Part shown: one piece after another, positions 9,033 through 16,481 of the stretch
Layout of the letters: each line of letters opens with the position of its first letter
How positions within the stretch are numbered: position 1 is the stretch's first letter
Assembly (NCBI GenBank): GCA_001766655.1
Contig: MJCC01000004.1
Span: forward strand, 715,664 to 742,295
Direction: 5' to 3'
Source: Phytomonas francai
Taxonomy: Eukaryota; Euglenozoa; Kinetoplastea; Trypanosomatida; Trypanosomatidae
DNA: 26,632 bases
Position numbers and translations under genes: made by a program
The notes under the pieces: generated by a model
Told to the model about the DNA's origin: nothing
Databases searched by the model: none
Seen by the model: the letters and a program-made list of their open reading frames with translations, nothing else

Positions 9033-9695
9033 CTAAATATCTCGGTATATGTTCCGTCTATCGTTTGCAATATTTGAAGACATCTTTATAAAACGAAGAA
9101 AGGTAATTAGAAAAGCTATCGCATGTAATGTCCAGAGGATTGCCGAAACTAGCAAAAAAATGAATGGTATCGTATGGTTAATGTTTAAAATAGAAACGAT
9201 CCATCCACATCCACCCAACCCAGTGATGCCAATCGCCATCCATCCATCGAAGACTGCACCGATCAGAAGTCCGACAATGGCGGCTATTCGACGAACGGAC
9301 GAGGCTTCCGATAAAGCCAAGTAAGTGTTATAATACCATACTATCCATGCTCCAGGTAAACCAAGTAGATATAAAAACGATAAGCCAAAGTGTATCACAC
9401 TGCCACCGAAGATTAAGAGTACTGTTGCTGCCGCAATATTATAGAAAATAAGACCAATCAGAGAGATGTACAGACCACAGGCTGTGTACATGAAGCGCTG
9501 GAAGGGAACAGGTATCTGAAGCTTAATGTTATGATATATTATAGGCTTTATGCAGCAGCATTCCGGAGGGAAGTTGGGCGGCGGTTCCGTAATACTCGCC
9601 ATGTTGCTCGAGCGCTGCATAAGTCTTTCGCGGCGAGAATTGTTTTCTGCCTCTTTTGAAGCCACTATTTCCTCAGTGAGCTCAGAGTGAGACAT
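9033..9695 (-). CDS. Secretory carrier-associated membrane protein (SCAMP family)
   Basis: 220 residues from the ATG at 9693-9695. Family features: a charged, probably helical N-terminus (about 3-30); the cytosolic linker NFPPECCCIKP followed by IPVPFQRFMYTACGLY, matching the SCAMP pattern of a P-rich/Cys segment before the first membrane helix; four hydrophobic segments at about 68-92, 95-118, 135-158 and 173-200; and the loop between helices 3 and 4 with GLGGCGWI, resembling the conserved G-x-G-x-x-GWI of SCAMPs. SCAMPs are four-pass proteins of Golgi, endosome and secretory vesicle membranes acting in vesicle trafficking. No NPF repeats are visible at the N-terminus, so it resembles the short SCAMP class. 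An acceptor-like AG (9740-9739) lies about 45 bases upstream. Confidence in the family is good; the exact compartment is inferred. Confidence 0.75.
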   Translation of the reverse strand: MSHSELTEEIVASKEAENNSRRERLMQRSSNMASITEPPPNFPPECCCIKPIIYHNIKLQIPVPFQRFMYTACGLYISLIGLIFYNIAAATVLLIFGGSVIHFGLSFLYLLGLPGAWIVWYYNTYLALSEASSVRRIAAIVGLLIGAVFDGWMAIGITGLGGCGWIVSILNINHTIPFIFLLVSAILWTLHAIAFLITFLRFIKMSSNIANDRRNIYRDI

Positions 9696-9738
9696 TGCTG
9701 AAATGGTTCCTTAAAAAAAAATTCCTGCAAGATGTGAA

Positions 9739-9756
9739 CTAAAAGAAAAAACTTAT
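9739..9756 (-). promoter_or_regulatory. Putative trans-splice acceptor, SCAMP gene
   Basis: The minus strand reads GTTTTTTCTTTTAG with AG at 9740-9739. A second AG follows 14 bases later (TTGCAG), so either could be used. Confidence 0.6.
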
Positions 9757-9994
9757 ACTTTTATGATACAGAAAAAAAAATTACAATTGTGGAATCGAGT
9801 ATGTCGTAATCAAAACACATTGATTGACAAAATTGAATCTATTCATATAATGTGCATATTATTTTACGCCTTTCATTACCTTTGTAATGCATCGCTAACA
9901 TAAATTTGTATGTTTTCCAAGGTGCAGTTAAGGTATTCTTAACTTTAAACAGAGTAAGAGAATCGAGAAAACAAAAAAAATACAAGCCACTCAC

Positions 9995-10789
9995 TCAGTA
10001 TCGTACCGCCGCAACCATAAGTAGCGTCAGAGCGACAGACACCACGAAATTTCTGATAGTGAACGACTCTAAAAAGCTCAGAATCACGAAAGGTGTGAAT
10101 AGCGCCACACACACAGCCGAAGAGGGCTTTGCTGCAGGCTGCACCAACGCCACCTCAGATACTACGAGAGTCAACAGGATAATTTGCATCAAAAATAATA
10201 CCAGGCTTTCCAACCTAGTTGGAAGAGTGCAGAGACGAATGGCAAACTCAAGGAAAACCCACATGCCCAATAAAGACAAAACACTTATGAGATTCTTCGA
10301 ATTCGTTCTACTGGTTAAGCTATCAAACACCCCGAACAAAAAGCGCAATGGATTAGAAAAATCATATGTGGTACATGCTGAAGTGCATGCAATGGAAGAG
10401 CAACTAGGAGGCGTTGAGTTTTGCTGTGAACTCGATTCTTTCAGACCTAAAGATTTAAACGAAGCCCCTTTTACATCCAGAGATGACATTTCGAATTCTT
10501 TCTCGTCTTCAAACAGATCTGGAGCGATAAGCATGTCATCCGATGCATCCTGTGGTGATGCTACTGTGTTTATCAGTTCAACAGTATCCGTGCTTTTCCA
10601 CCCCACCAGCGCACCAGGGCAGACCCACCTTACGTCGCTGTTTGCTACTGTACAGAATGGAGTTGGCTCAGTGCCCACTAGCACCATCAGAAATTCGTCC
10701 CAGTTCCTTTCCACGATGCCTAGCACCTTCTTTATCTTTCCATGATCGAATAGATTGACCTCCACGACATCACCAACAGCTATAAGCAT
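9995..10789 (-). CDS. Unidentified membrane protein with about four C-terminal membrane segments
   Basis: 264 residues; no family recognised. The first about 65 residues (VGDVVEVNLFDHGKIKKVLG, then NWDEFLMVLVG) alternate hydrophobic and polar residues like a small beta-barrel, possibly SH3- or Tudor-like; this is inference. Residues about 70-140 are acidic, then rich in Ser and Cys, and probably disordered. The C-terminal half contains four hydrophobic segments at about 167-188, 192-214, 225-243 and 246-262, ending almost at the last residue. This suggests a tail-embedded protein with a cytosolic N-terminal domain. The start is uncertain: a strong pyrimidine tract lies directly before this ATG and the next AG is inside codons 3-4 (ATA GCT), so splicing there would move the start to Met35. 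An alternative acceptor about 50 bases upstream keeps the full length. Confidence 0.65.
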   Translation of the reverse strand: MLIAVGDVVEVNLFDHGKIKKVLGIVERNWDEFLMVLVGTEPTPFCTVANSDVRWVCPGALVGWKSTDTVELINTVASPQDASDDMLIAPDLFEDEKEFEMSSLDVKGASFKSLGLKESSSQQNSTPPSCSSIACTSACTTYDFSNPLRFLFGVFDSLTSRTNSKNLISVLSLLGMWVFLEFAIRLCTLPTRLESLVLFLMQIILLTLVVSEVALVQPAAKPSSAVCVALFTPFVILSFLESFTIRNFVVSVALTLLMVAAVRY

Positions 10790-11261
10790 GCAGTAAAGAT
10801 AAAAAAGAAGAACTTCAATACTACTTCTATTATAATTTGCAGTAAGTCATAAATTAGGATGAAAAAAAAGAAAGGAGAAGACACATCTAAATTCCTTAGA
10901 AACAATTACACTGAAACTAGCTGTGCCGCTTCACGCAACAAGAATCAATAGATGTATATCCTTTGTTTCACCTCGGAGGTGAAAAAGACACAGAATGAAA
11001 GGTAATTGTTATATTAGAATTCTGTATCTATAGTAAATAAATATAATCTTAATAGAATATTTATTAACAAGAACGTGAATAATATATAGTAGGTTTAACG
11101 GTTAACGGAAACCTCACAACGCCTAGCACCCTGTCATCTTTGATTATCTTAGAACCTCTGACTGTCAGATCGAGTGATCTTAGAAAGTTGCTACCACCTG
11201 TCCATTGTTTGCAACCATATTTACCTATCCGTTAAACATTTCTTGGCTGTGGCTTTTTGTT
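10790..11261. other. Spacer between the unidentified membrane protein and Cyp40
   Basis: About 470 bases. The right part (11090-11261) is less AT-rich than other spacers and is probably the Cyp40 3' UTR; it contains a perfect short palindrome at 11157-11169 (TCTGAC-T-GTCAGA) and a repeated ATCTTAGAA. The left part has pyrimidine tracts on the minus strand (CCTTTCTTTTTTTTC at about 10880-10860). No gene was seen. Confidence 0.5.
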
Positions 11262-12329
11262 TTAGGAGAACATTTTTTTCAACCCGGCAGCAAGTTTCGC
11301 TTTCCGTGCCTTGATCATCTCCTTGGCTTGATTGAGTTTCGCAGTAATTTCTCGATTCTCAGGTTCAAGCGACTGCGACTTCCTCAAGTCGTCCTCGGCG
11401 CTTTCGGCGTCTCCCGAGCTTAAAGCGGCGACGCCGCGACGGAAAAACGCCTTCGAGTTGTCCTTGTCGATCCCCAGTGCCTCTGTTGCGGCCTTTCGCG
11501 CGGCCGCAAAATCGCCGACCTTGATAAAGCACATTGCCATGTTGTTGAAGCACGCCACCAGCTTCTCCTTCACGGCAGCCGCCTCAGCGCCGACCTGCGA
11601 GACACCGCGGAGGTAGCGACTCGCCTTGCCGTACTTCTCGACGGCGGCATCGAAGTCGGCCTCCTTGAAGTGGCGGTTTCCGACCTGCCGGATGGATTCC
11701 CCGGCTGCGATTAGCATGTCATCCGCGAGGCGCGGCTCGCAGTCCTCGGGGTAGTCCGGATACGAATCCCCATCCACGGCGGGCTGCTCGGTGGGTAGCT
11801 CGCCCAGCACGCCGCAATCCGAGATCACGCAATCCCTCTCGGGCTTGTCGTTTGCGCCGGTGGGGGTGTGTTCAATCGCACGAACGGAGTTCAACCCGCG
11901 CACGACGCGCCCAAACACGACGTGGCGCCCTGACAAATGTGGGCAAGGGGCAGCCGTAATGAAGAACTGTGAACCATTTGTGTTGGGTCCCGCGTTGGCC
12001 ATGGCCAGAAGGCCCGCCTTTTCGCACGGCACCTCGAAGTTTTCGTCGGGGAACTTTTCTCCGTAGATGGACACGCCGCCGGTGCCGTTGTGGTTTGTGT
12101 AGTCACCGCCCTGAATCATGAATCCACTTATCACGCGGTGGAAGGTGCAGCCCTTGTATGTCATGGGGATATTGCTGTCTTCAATAGTTTTGCCGTCATT
12201 TCCGAGGCACAACTTCCTGAAGTTTTCGCATGTCTTAGGAGTTACATCATCGAAGAGCTCCATGATGATGCGTTCTTTCAGAGGCTTCCCTCCTATGGTA
12301 ACATCAAACCAACAATAGCCCTTAGACAT
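11262..12329 (-). CDS. CYP40: Cyclophilin 40-type peptidyl-prolyl isomerase with TPR domain
   Basis: 355 residues. Residues 1-175 form a cyclophilin domain with the catalytic motif [14 protein letters not shown] (Arg65), [10 protein letters not shown] and GRHVVFGRV. At the position where cyclophilin A has its cyclosporin-contacting Trp, this protein has His131 (CPHLSGRH), as in Cyp40 proteins. Residues about 203-345 contain TPR helices ([18 protein letters not shown], then [19 protein letters not shown], then [19 protein letters not shown]), ending in a basic tail. Cyp40 is a cytosolic co-chaperone: the TPR clamp binds the C-terminus of Hsp90, and the cyclophilin domain isomerises prolyl bonds of clients. 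Length fits the family (about 350-370). The gene is clearly more GC-rich than its neighbours, which may reflect codon bias of a well expressed gene. The upstream pyrimidine tract is weak. Confidence 0.95.
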   Translation of the reverse strand: MSKGYCWFDVTIGGKPLKERIIMELFDDVTPKTCENFRKLCLGNDGKTIEDSNIPMTYKGCTFHRVISGFMIQGGDYTNHNGTGGVSIYGEKFPDENFEVPCEKAGLLAMANAGPNTNGSQFFITAAPCPHLSGRHVVFGRVVRGLNSVRAIEHTPTGANDKPERDCVISDCGVLGELPTEQPAVDGDSYPDYPEDCEPRLADDMLIAAGESIRQVGNRHFKEADFDAAVEKYGKASRYLRGVSQVGAEAAAVKEKLVACFNNMAMCFIKVGDFAAARKAATEALGIDKDNSKAFFRRGVAALSSGDAESAEDDLRKSQSLEPENREITAKLNQAKEMIKARKAKLAAGLKKMFS

Positions 12330-13110
12330 TCGTTGTGCTTTTAATAATTATAGATAGTGGCTACTTTTATTGGAAACAGAGTAAATATCGTTTGAAATTA
12401 TGCAACTAAACAATAACGAAGAACAATGATTACAATAATATTGTAAAAGGGAGGGAAATGAACCAGAGAGTGTATCATTCTTCTTTAGGCATTCAAGATT
12501 TATTTCAGTTGTCTAAATTTGTTACTCTAATTATTTGAATCAGGCAAAGACTAGTATCTATAATAAGGAATAGTGACACAAACATGTACAAAGGAAGAAT
12601 TATCCCTGAACTGATACAAGAAGGAAAAAAAAACATGCTTTCTATTTAGGGAAAGAATCCACCCCCCACCCCGCCCCCGTTGTTATTTAATTGATATCAG
12701 TCGGGGAAAGAAACACAAAGATACACTAGGGAGCTCAACAATAGCTTTCTATTTAAGACAACTAAAAATTAAGACTACTCATTTGTAGTCAGTACATGTA
12801 AAATTATAAATCTACAACGAGGGGTTCGAAGAGTATCGTATTCACTTTAAATGTGTATGAACATCGCTATTAACTTCATCGGGTATAAATCTATATGAAG
12901 TCAAATTTGGTACATACTAAATGAAAAACAAATTACTTCGATTATTTTTAATGCGTTAGTTCAAATTATATTGGAACTTTCCATATTCTTTCATCCTACT
13001 TCTTTTGGTTAATGTTGATCAATCCTGTGTCTTTGGGTTACTCTAAAACAAAAAGGTTGTATTTTTACAAATATTTCCTTAACTTCATCCCATAAACAGA
13101 TTTATATTTT
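12330..13110. other. Long AT-rich spacer with a G-tract on the minus strand
   Basis: About 780 bases, the longest spacer inside the minus-strand cluster away from the left edge. It contains no convincing frame. Its notable element is a C-rich run at 12659-12679 (G-rich on the coding-sense strand), listed separately. Otherwise it is AT-rich 5' flank of Cyp40 and probable 3' UTR of the 13111-13557 gene. Confidence 0.6.
12659..12679 (-). other. G-rich tract, possible G-quadruplex
   Basis: On the minus strand this reads as G runs of 5, 4, 6 and 2 separated by single bases, inside otherwise AT-rich DNA. Four-stranded folding is possible. In trypanosomatids G-rich tracts mark some RNA polymerase II start regions, so an internal start upstream of Cyp40 is conceivable, but this is inference. 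Confidence 0.4.
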
Positions 13111-13557
13111 CTAGAAGCCGTACTGTTGTAAATAATAGCAACAAACCGCTGACAACATTGTTGCAGCGGCTTCGTATACACAATGCGTTACCAAAAGCTG
13201 AACAGGGCGCTGACGGGAGAGGTCTCGATGCATACTAGTCATGCCGATAATAGTAACCGCAAATGCTATGAATTCATAGTCTTGCAGCGTCGAAGCCTTG
13301 TAGGTGGAAATCAGCATAAGCACCACAGCTGAACGTGCCACACAACATAGAAATGTAGTCCCAGATACAAGTAGGGCGGAATAACGCAGGATGGCATGTT
13401 CAGAACGGCGTACACCCTTGTCAGCGGCATAGTAATAGTGTTCGATATGGTTAATGATCCACCCAAACCAAATGATGGTAAACAACTGCTGAACGATGGC
13501 GGTCACCACTATGTAGAATGGGTTTAGCGCAGCAACAGTAGAGACTATAGCCTGCAT
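13111..13557 (-). CDS. Small multi-pass membrane protein, possibly DUF1761
   Basis: 148 residues from the ATG at 13555-13557. The frame is open for 54 further codons upstream, but those contain no ATG, the longest reading begins with GTG, and the extension holds a strong pyrimidine tract followed by CTAG at 13635-13634. That region is better read as 5' flank. The protein has about four hydrophobic segments: 8-33 (NPFYIVVTAIVQQLFTIIWFG), 56-82, 90-107 and 120-142. The N-terminal N-P-F-Y plus WFG, and the late RPVQLLVTHCVYEAAATML helix, resemble DUF1761 proteins; I am only moderately sure. No catalytic residues are evident and function is unknown. Confidence 0.6.
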   Translation of the reverse strand: MQAIVSTVAALNPFYIVVTAIVQQLFTIIWFGWIINHIEHYYYAADKGVRRSEHAILRYSALLVSGTTFLCCVARSAVVLMLISTYKASTLQDYEFIAFAVTIIGMTSMHRDLSRQRPVQLLVTHCVYEAAATMLSAVCCYYLQQYGF

Positions 13558-13978
13558 TAGAGAAGGTATGAATATCACGGTGCTCTGGAGGGTATTATAT
13601 ATAAGGCGGAGACAATTGTTAACGGATGGATGTCTAGTAATCGAATGGTAAGATAAGAAAAAAATATACCAAGAAGAGGAAGTGAATAATGCAATATCGC
13701 AAACAACAGGAGCAATCACGCAGTCAAGTTACGAGTGTGTGAATAATTATGGAGGTAAAGATGCAGTAAAAAGAGAAAAGGTTAGGAGATATATACTCCT
13801 GATTCTCCCCTTTTTGTCTGCATGAAACAGTATTTTTTACATAAAAGTATTCAAATGTTCCAATGAGTTACTCACTTGCAATGCATAAGCCTCTTTTATG
13901 GGGTTGAAGTGTTCCTCATAAAAAAGAAAGACATGTTATAAATACTAGGTCACACATAGAAAGATAACATTAACTACA
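13558..13978. other. Spacer between the small membrane protein and the GAPDH-like gene
   Basis: About 420 bases counted from the revised start. It contains the acceptor region above and AT-rich sequence that is probably the 3' UTR of the GAPDH-like gene. Nothing else is recognised. Confidence 0.5.
13634..13684 (-). promoter_or_regulatory. Putative trans-splice acceptor deciding the 13557 start
   Basis: The minus strand carries CTTCCTCTTCTTGG, TTTTTTTCTTATC and then ATTACTAG (AG at 13635-13634), about 75 bases upstream of the first ATG. This supports beginning translation at 13557 and not at the upstream GTG. Confidence 0.6.
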
Positions 13979-15028
13979 TCAATTTGTGTTATTTTGGCTG
14001 CTAGCCTCGGAGATTTTCTTAATCATTTCGATCAGATTGGTTGCATAGCAACGCTCCAAATCCATCCATAGGCGCATTCGGTACGTGCTAGATGCTGGCA
14101 TACAGGACAAGGACTCCTGTTCATATATAATTTCATGGTGCCCGACACAATCCGAACTCAACAATGCCTCATTAGAAGCTGACGAAGTAACAAAATTCTT
14201 GTATTTGTCTTGCTTGATTGCGTTCAAAAGGATCGCATTCAGCTCAGATTTATCCCAAAAGGGCATTTTCGTACTGTGCGCATATATATCGACGACACAA
14301 CCTTGCTGCGTTGACACCTGGTACGCATTGCCGCTAACCTTTCCTTTTAAGGCTGGGAATAATTTGTTCAGAGTATAAGCACCTTCATGACGGTAGGAAG
14401 CGATGGAATCCGGGGAAGATGTAGCATATCTCGCTTGGCACCATTCTGGAAAAGCTAGGGAGCGACCAGCACCAGGCTCAAAGGGAAGAGACCCGTGAAT
14501 AGCCGTATACACGATCTCATCTACACCTACATATTGCAATAGAATATCTACAAAAGGAGCCATCACGGCCCCAATAAGGTCACCACCGCAAATAACTGGT
14601 AACGTTTTGTCCAAGATATCTTCATTCATCATAATGTGAATCATTGCAGCGTCTACACTCTGCGCTGCAATGACAACTGTCGGAGCACCCACCGCGAGGT
14701 GAGCCCAACAACGATCACGCGTTGTATAAACTCGGCTGCACTCAACCACCACGTCCACATGCTGTTTCCCCCAACTCATCGAAGAGCATTCATGCGCATT
14801 GGTGATGAGTATCTTGTGTGTATCGTTGATCACCAGGTATTTCCCCTCTTCAGAGGCTACTTTACCAATAAGTGGGCATTCATGTCGGAGTAGGTAGCAC
14901 ATGAAGTCTAGGCTAAAGAAAGGATCATTAATAGTCGTAACGGTGATCGCTGGGTCTAGCAACGAGGCAGTCAAAATAGCTCGCCCCAACTTGTTAAATC
15001 CGTTTATCCCAAGGCTTGTGCAGATCAT
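13979..15028 (-). CDS. GAPDH-like protein lacking the catalytic cysteine
   Basis: 349 residues, close to the normal GAPDH length (about 330-360) and alignable by eye end to end: LGINGFNKLGRAI replaces the NAD-binding GINGFGRIGR, INDPFFSLDFMCYLLRHE fits INDPF-x-D-x-x-Y, and HEGAYTLNKLFPALKGKVSG fits GAAKAVGKVIPELNGKLTG. The active-site block SNASCTTNCLAP is replaced by CGGDLIGAVMAP, putting Leu151 at the nucleophile position. The base histidine survives (TAIHGS, His178), but the substrate arginine after G-x-A-x is Gln237 and the WYDNEFGYS motif is gone. It should not carry out glyceraldehyde-3-phosphate oxidation. The frame is intact with an ATG and a clear acceptor 39 bases upstream, so this looks like an expressed pseudoenzyme and not a decayed pseudogene. 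No C-terminal SKL-type glycosomal signal is present (it ends NNTN). Its role is unknown. Confidence 0.85.
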   Translation of the reverse strand: MICTSLGINGFNKLGRAILTASLLDPAITVTTINDPFFSLDFMCYLLRHECPLIGKVASEEGKYLVINDTHKILITNAHECSSMSWGKQHVDVVVECSRVYTTRDRCWAHLAVGAPTVVIAAQSVDAAMIHIMMNEDILDKTLPVICGGDLIGAVMAPFVDILLQYVGVDEIVYTAIHGSLPFEPGAGRSLAFPEWCQARYATSSPDSIASYRHEGAYTLNKLFPALKGKVSGNAYQVSTQQGCVVDIYAHSTKMPFWDKSELNAILLNAIKQDKYKNFVTSSASNEALLSSDCVGHHEIIYEQESLSCMPASSTYRMRLWMDLERCYATNLIEMIKKISEASSQNNTN

Positions 15029-15066
15029 TTTGTGTCACTTATTTCGGAAACACTGAGAAAGAAGTT

Positions 15067-15082
15067 CTGTAAAAAAAAATTA
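15067..15082 (-). promoter_or_regulatory. Putative trans-splice acceptor, GAPDH-like gene
   Basis: The minus strand reads AATTTTTTTTTACAG with AG at 15068-15067, followed 14 bases later by a second pyrimidine-rich AG (TTCTTTCTCAG). Both lie within 40 bases of the ATG. Confidence 0.65.
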
Positions 15083-15273
15083 TCCCAGATCCTCTAGCTT
15101 CTTTAAATGGATAAAACTATACAGATACACACGACTAAAGACTATAAATTACTGGTAGTAGTAACAAAATTCGAAATTATGTCACCATGAAAGATGTTAA
15201 TAAAACCGACATTTTCCCCTTTGGGGGGAAAATAAATTCGTGAGTCCAAGCATTGAACCTTTCCAAATCAATT

Positions 15274-15486
15274 TTAAATCATTTGAAATAATACACACAC
15301 TACTTGCGCTAATTCCTCCGGCAATCTAATAAAAAGGGAAGTCTTCCGCTTATACTTTGTCACGAAGAGATACAGGATGGTGGAAGACTTAGAAGAACTC
15401 AGACCATCTTTATCTATGAAACAATGTAAAGTTATACTTCCAATGAGAGAACAAGTGGTCTTCGTTGATGGAGAAAGCATCTGCAT
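15274..15486 (-). CDS. Doubtful small ORF, 70 codons
   Basis: An ATG-initiated minus-strand frame of 70 codons in line with the neighbouring genes. A TTCTGTTTAG acceptor-like site lies about 70 bases upstream. No family is recognised. The same DNA is also open on the plus strand (15377-15604, 75 codons, ATG start) and in a second minus frame whose residues look equally protein-like, so the coding frame is not settled and it may be non-coding. Listed because composition here differs from a normal spacer. Confidence 0.25.
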   Translation of the reverse strand: MQMLSPSTKTTCSLIGSITLHCFIDKDGLSSSKSSTILYLFVTKYKRKTSLFIRLPEELAQVVCVLFQMI

Positions 15487-15647
15487 CCTCAGCCCCTATC
15501 TCACGGGTGTAAACTCCAGTGAACAACAATTCTTGTCGATACTAATACCTAAACAGAATTTTTTAGAAACTAATAAACGTAGATTACGTCAAGCATATGT
15601 TTAAAATCACTCCTACAGCAACTTTTAGTGCAATAAACTCAAATAAA

Positions 15648-16070
15648 TTATTCCTTTATAAACGCATTGTATTCATCTGTATTCATAAGGCCCTCGGACA
15701 ATTCAGTGCAGTTCATTTTCACAAGCCATCCCTTTTCCTCTGGAGATTTATTAACTAAACTAGGTTCGTTCATGAGCGTCTCATTCACTGAAGAAACAGT
15801 CCCATCAATTGGTGAGTACACGCTGCTCGTGGCCTTAATGCTTTCAATCTCTCCAATTACCTCTCGTGCCGCGACCTTATCCCCTACTTGAGGCAAGGAG
15901 ACGTAAACAACATCCCCCAAATTTTCCTGGGCGTACTGAGAAACCCCAACAGTGGCCACTCCATTCTCAAGCTCAACCCATTCATGGCTATCAGTGTACA
16001 AACGCGTGGCATAGGTACGGAGGAAAGCCTTAGAGACGAGGGATGGTTTTATGCAAAGTCGCCTCAACAT
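15648..16070 (-). CDS. GCSH: Glycine cleavage system H protein, mitochondrial
   Basis: 140 residues from the ATG at 16068-16070; the frame extends five codons upstream only to a TTG. Residues 1-23 (MLRRLCIKPSLVSKAFLRTY) are basic, with hydroxyl and hydrophobic residues and no acids, as in a mitochondrial presequence. The mature part begins YTDSHEWVELENGVATVGVSQYAQENLGDVVYV, the classic H-protein start. The lipoyl attachment site is ESIKATS with Lys79, and the tail carries KGWLVKM and the terminal YNAFIKE. The H protein shuttles the aminomethyl group between the P, T and L proteins of the glycine cleavage complex in the mitochondrial matrix and feeds one-carbon units to folate. Length and all key residues are normal. 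Confidence 0.96.
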   Translation of the reverse strand: MLRRLCIKPSLVSKAFLRTYATRLYTDSHEWVELENGVATVGVSQYAQENLGDVVYVSLPQVGDKVAAREVIGEIESIKATSSVYSPIDGTVSSVNETLMNEPSLVNKSPEEKGWLVKMNCTELSEGLMNTDEYNAFIKE

Positions 16071-16481
16071 ATTTGAGTAAAACAATTTATTTTCTCAAAT
16101 CTGAGATCAGTTTAAAGTTTTAAAAAAAATGAAAATGTATGTATCTGATTGTTAATGTTGCTTTGAAGCTAGATTTTTTAATTTCAAACACAAAATAACC
16201 GGTAACAAACAGATTTTAAAGAAAACAAAGAATCAAGAGAAGAAAAACGTCTGTAGCTTCCCGTCAATGGGCAAGGTGAATTAATGGATTTTAAGAAGTG
16301 TGAATAAAGAACAATGACAACGAAAATGATACCTTTAGATCTGCTAAAAATATATACAAAGACTAAAATATGTGTCTCTTTGTCAGAAGTGCAGAAATTA
16401 AAGAAGCCCAGACATCAATTCCAAAATTATTGCAATATTTACCATTTATATTTCATCTCATAGCTAAAGATATCATTACCT
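16071..16481. other. AT-rich spacer between H protein and Grp170 genes
   Basis: About 410 bases. The H-protein acceptor is probably in CATTTTCATTTTTTTTAAAA followed by GATCTCAG on the minus strand (about 16140-16100). The remainder is AT-rich probable 3' UTR of the Grp170 gene. No gene was seen. Confidence 0.55.

Larger units (their letters stand above)
15029..15647. other. Spacer with small open frames on both strands
   Basis: About 620 bases between the GAPDH-like gene and the H protein gene. The ends are AT-rich. The middle (about 15350-15530) is less AT-rich and is open in several frames on both strands, see the separate small-ORF entry. Confidence 0.5.

Noticed and set aside
11090..11200. 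Possible small nucleolar RNA in the Cyp40 3' flank
   Set aside because: There is a 13-base palindrome and a repeated ATCTTAGAA, but no C/D boxes or an AGA-box hairpin layout that I can defend.
12818..12832. B-box-like GGGGTTCGAAG
   Set aside because: The downstream CC pairing and any A-box or cloverleaf are missing in the AT-rich flanks.
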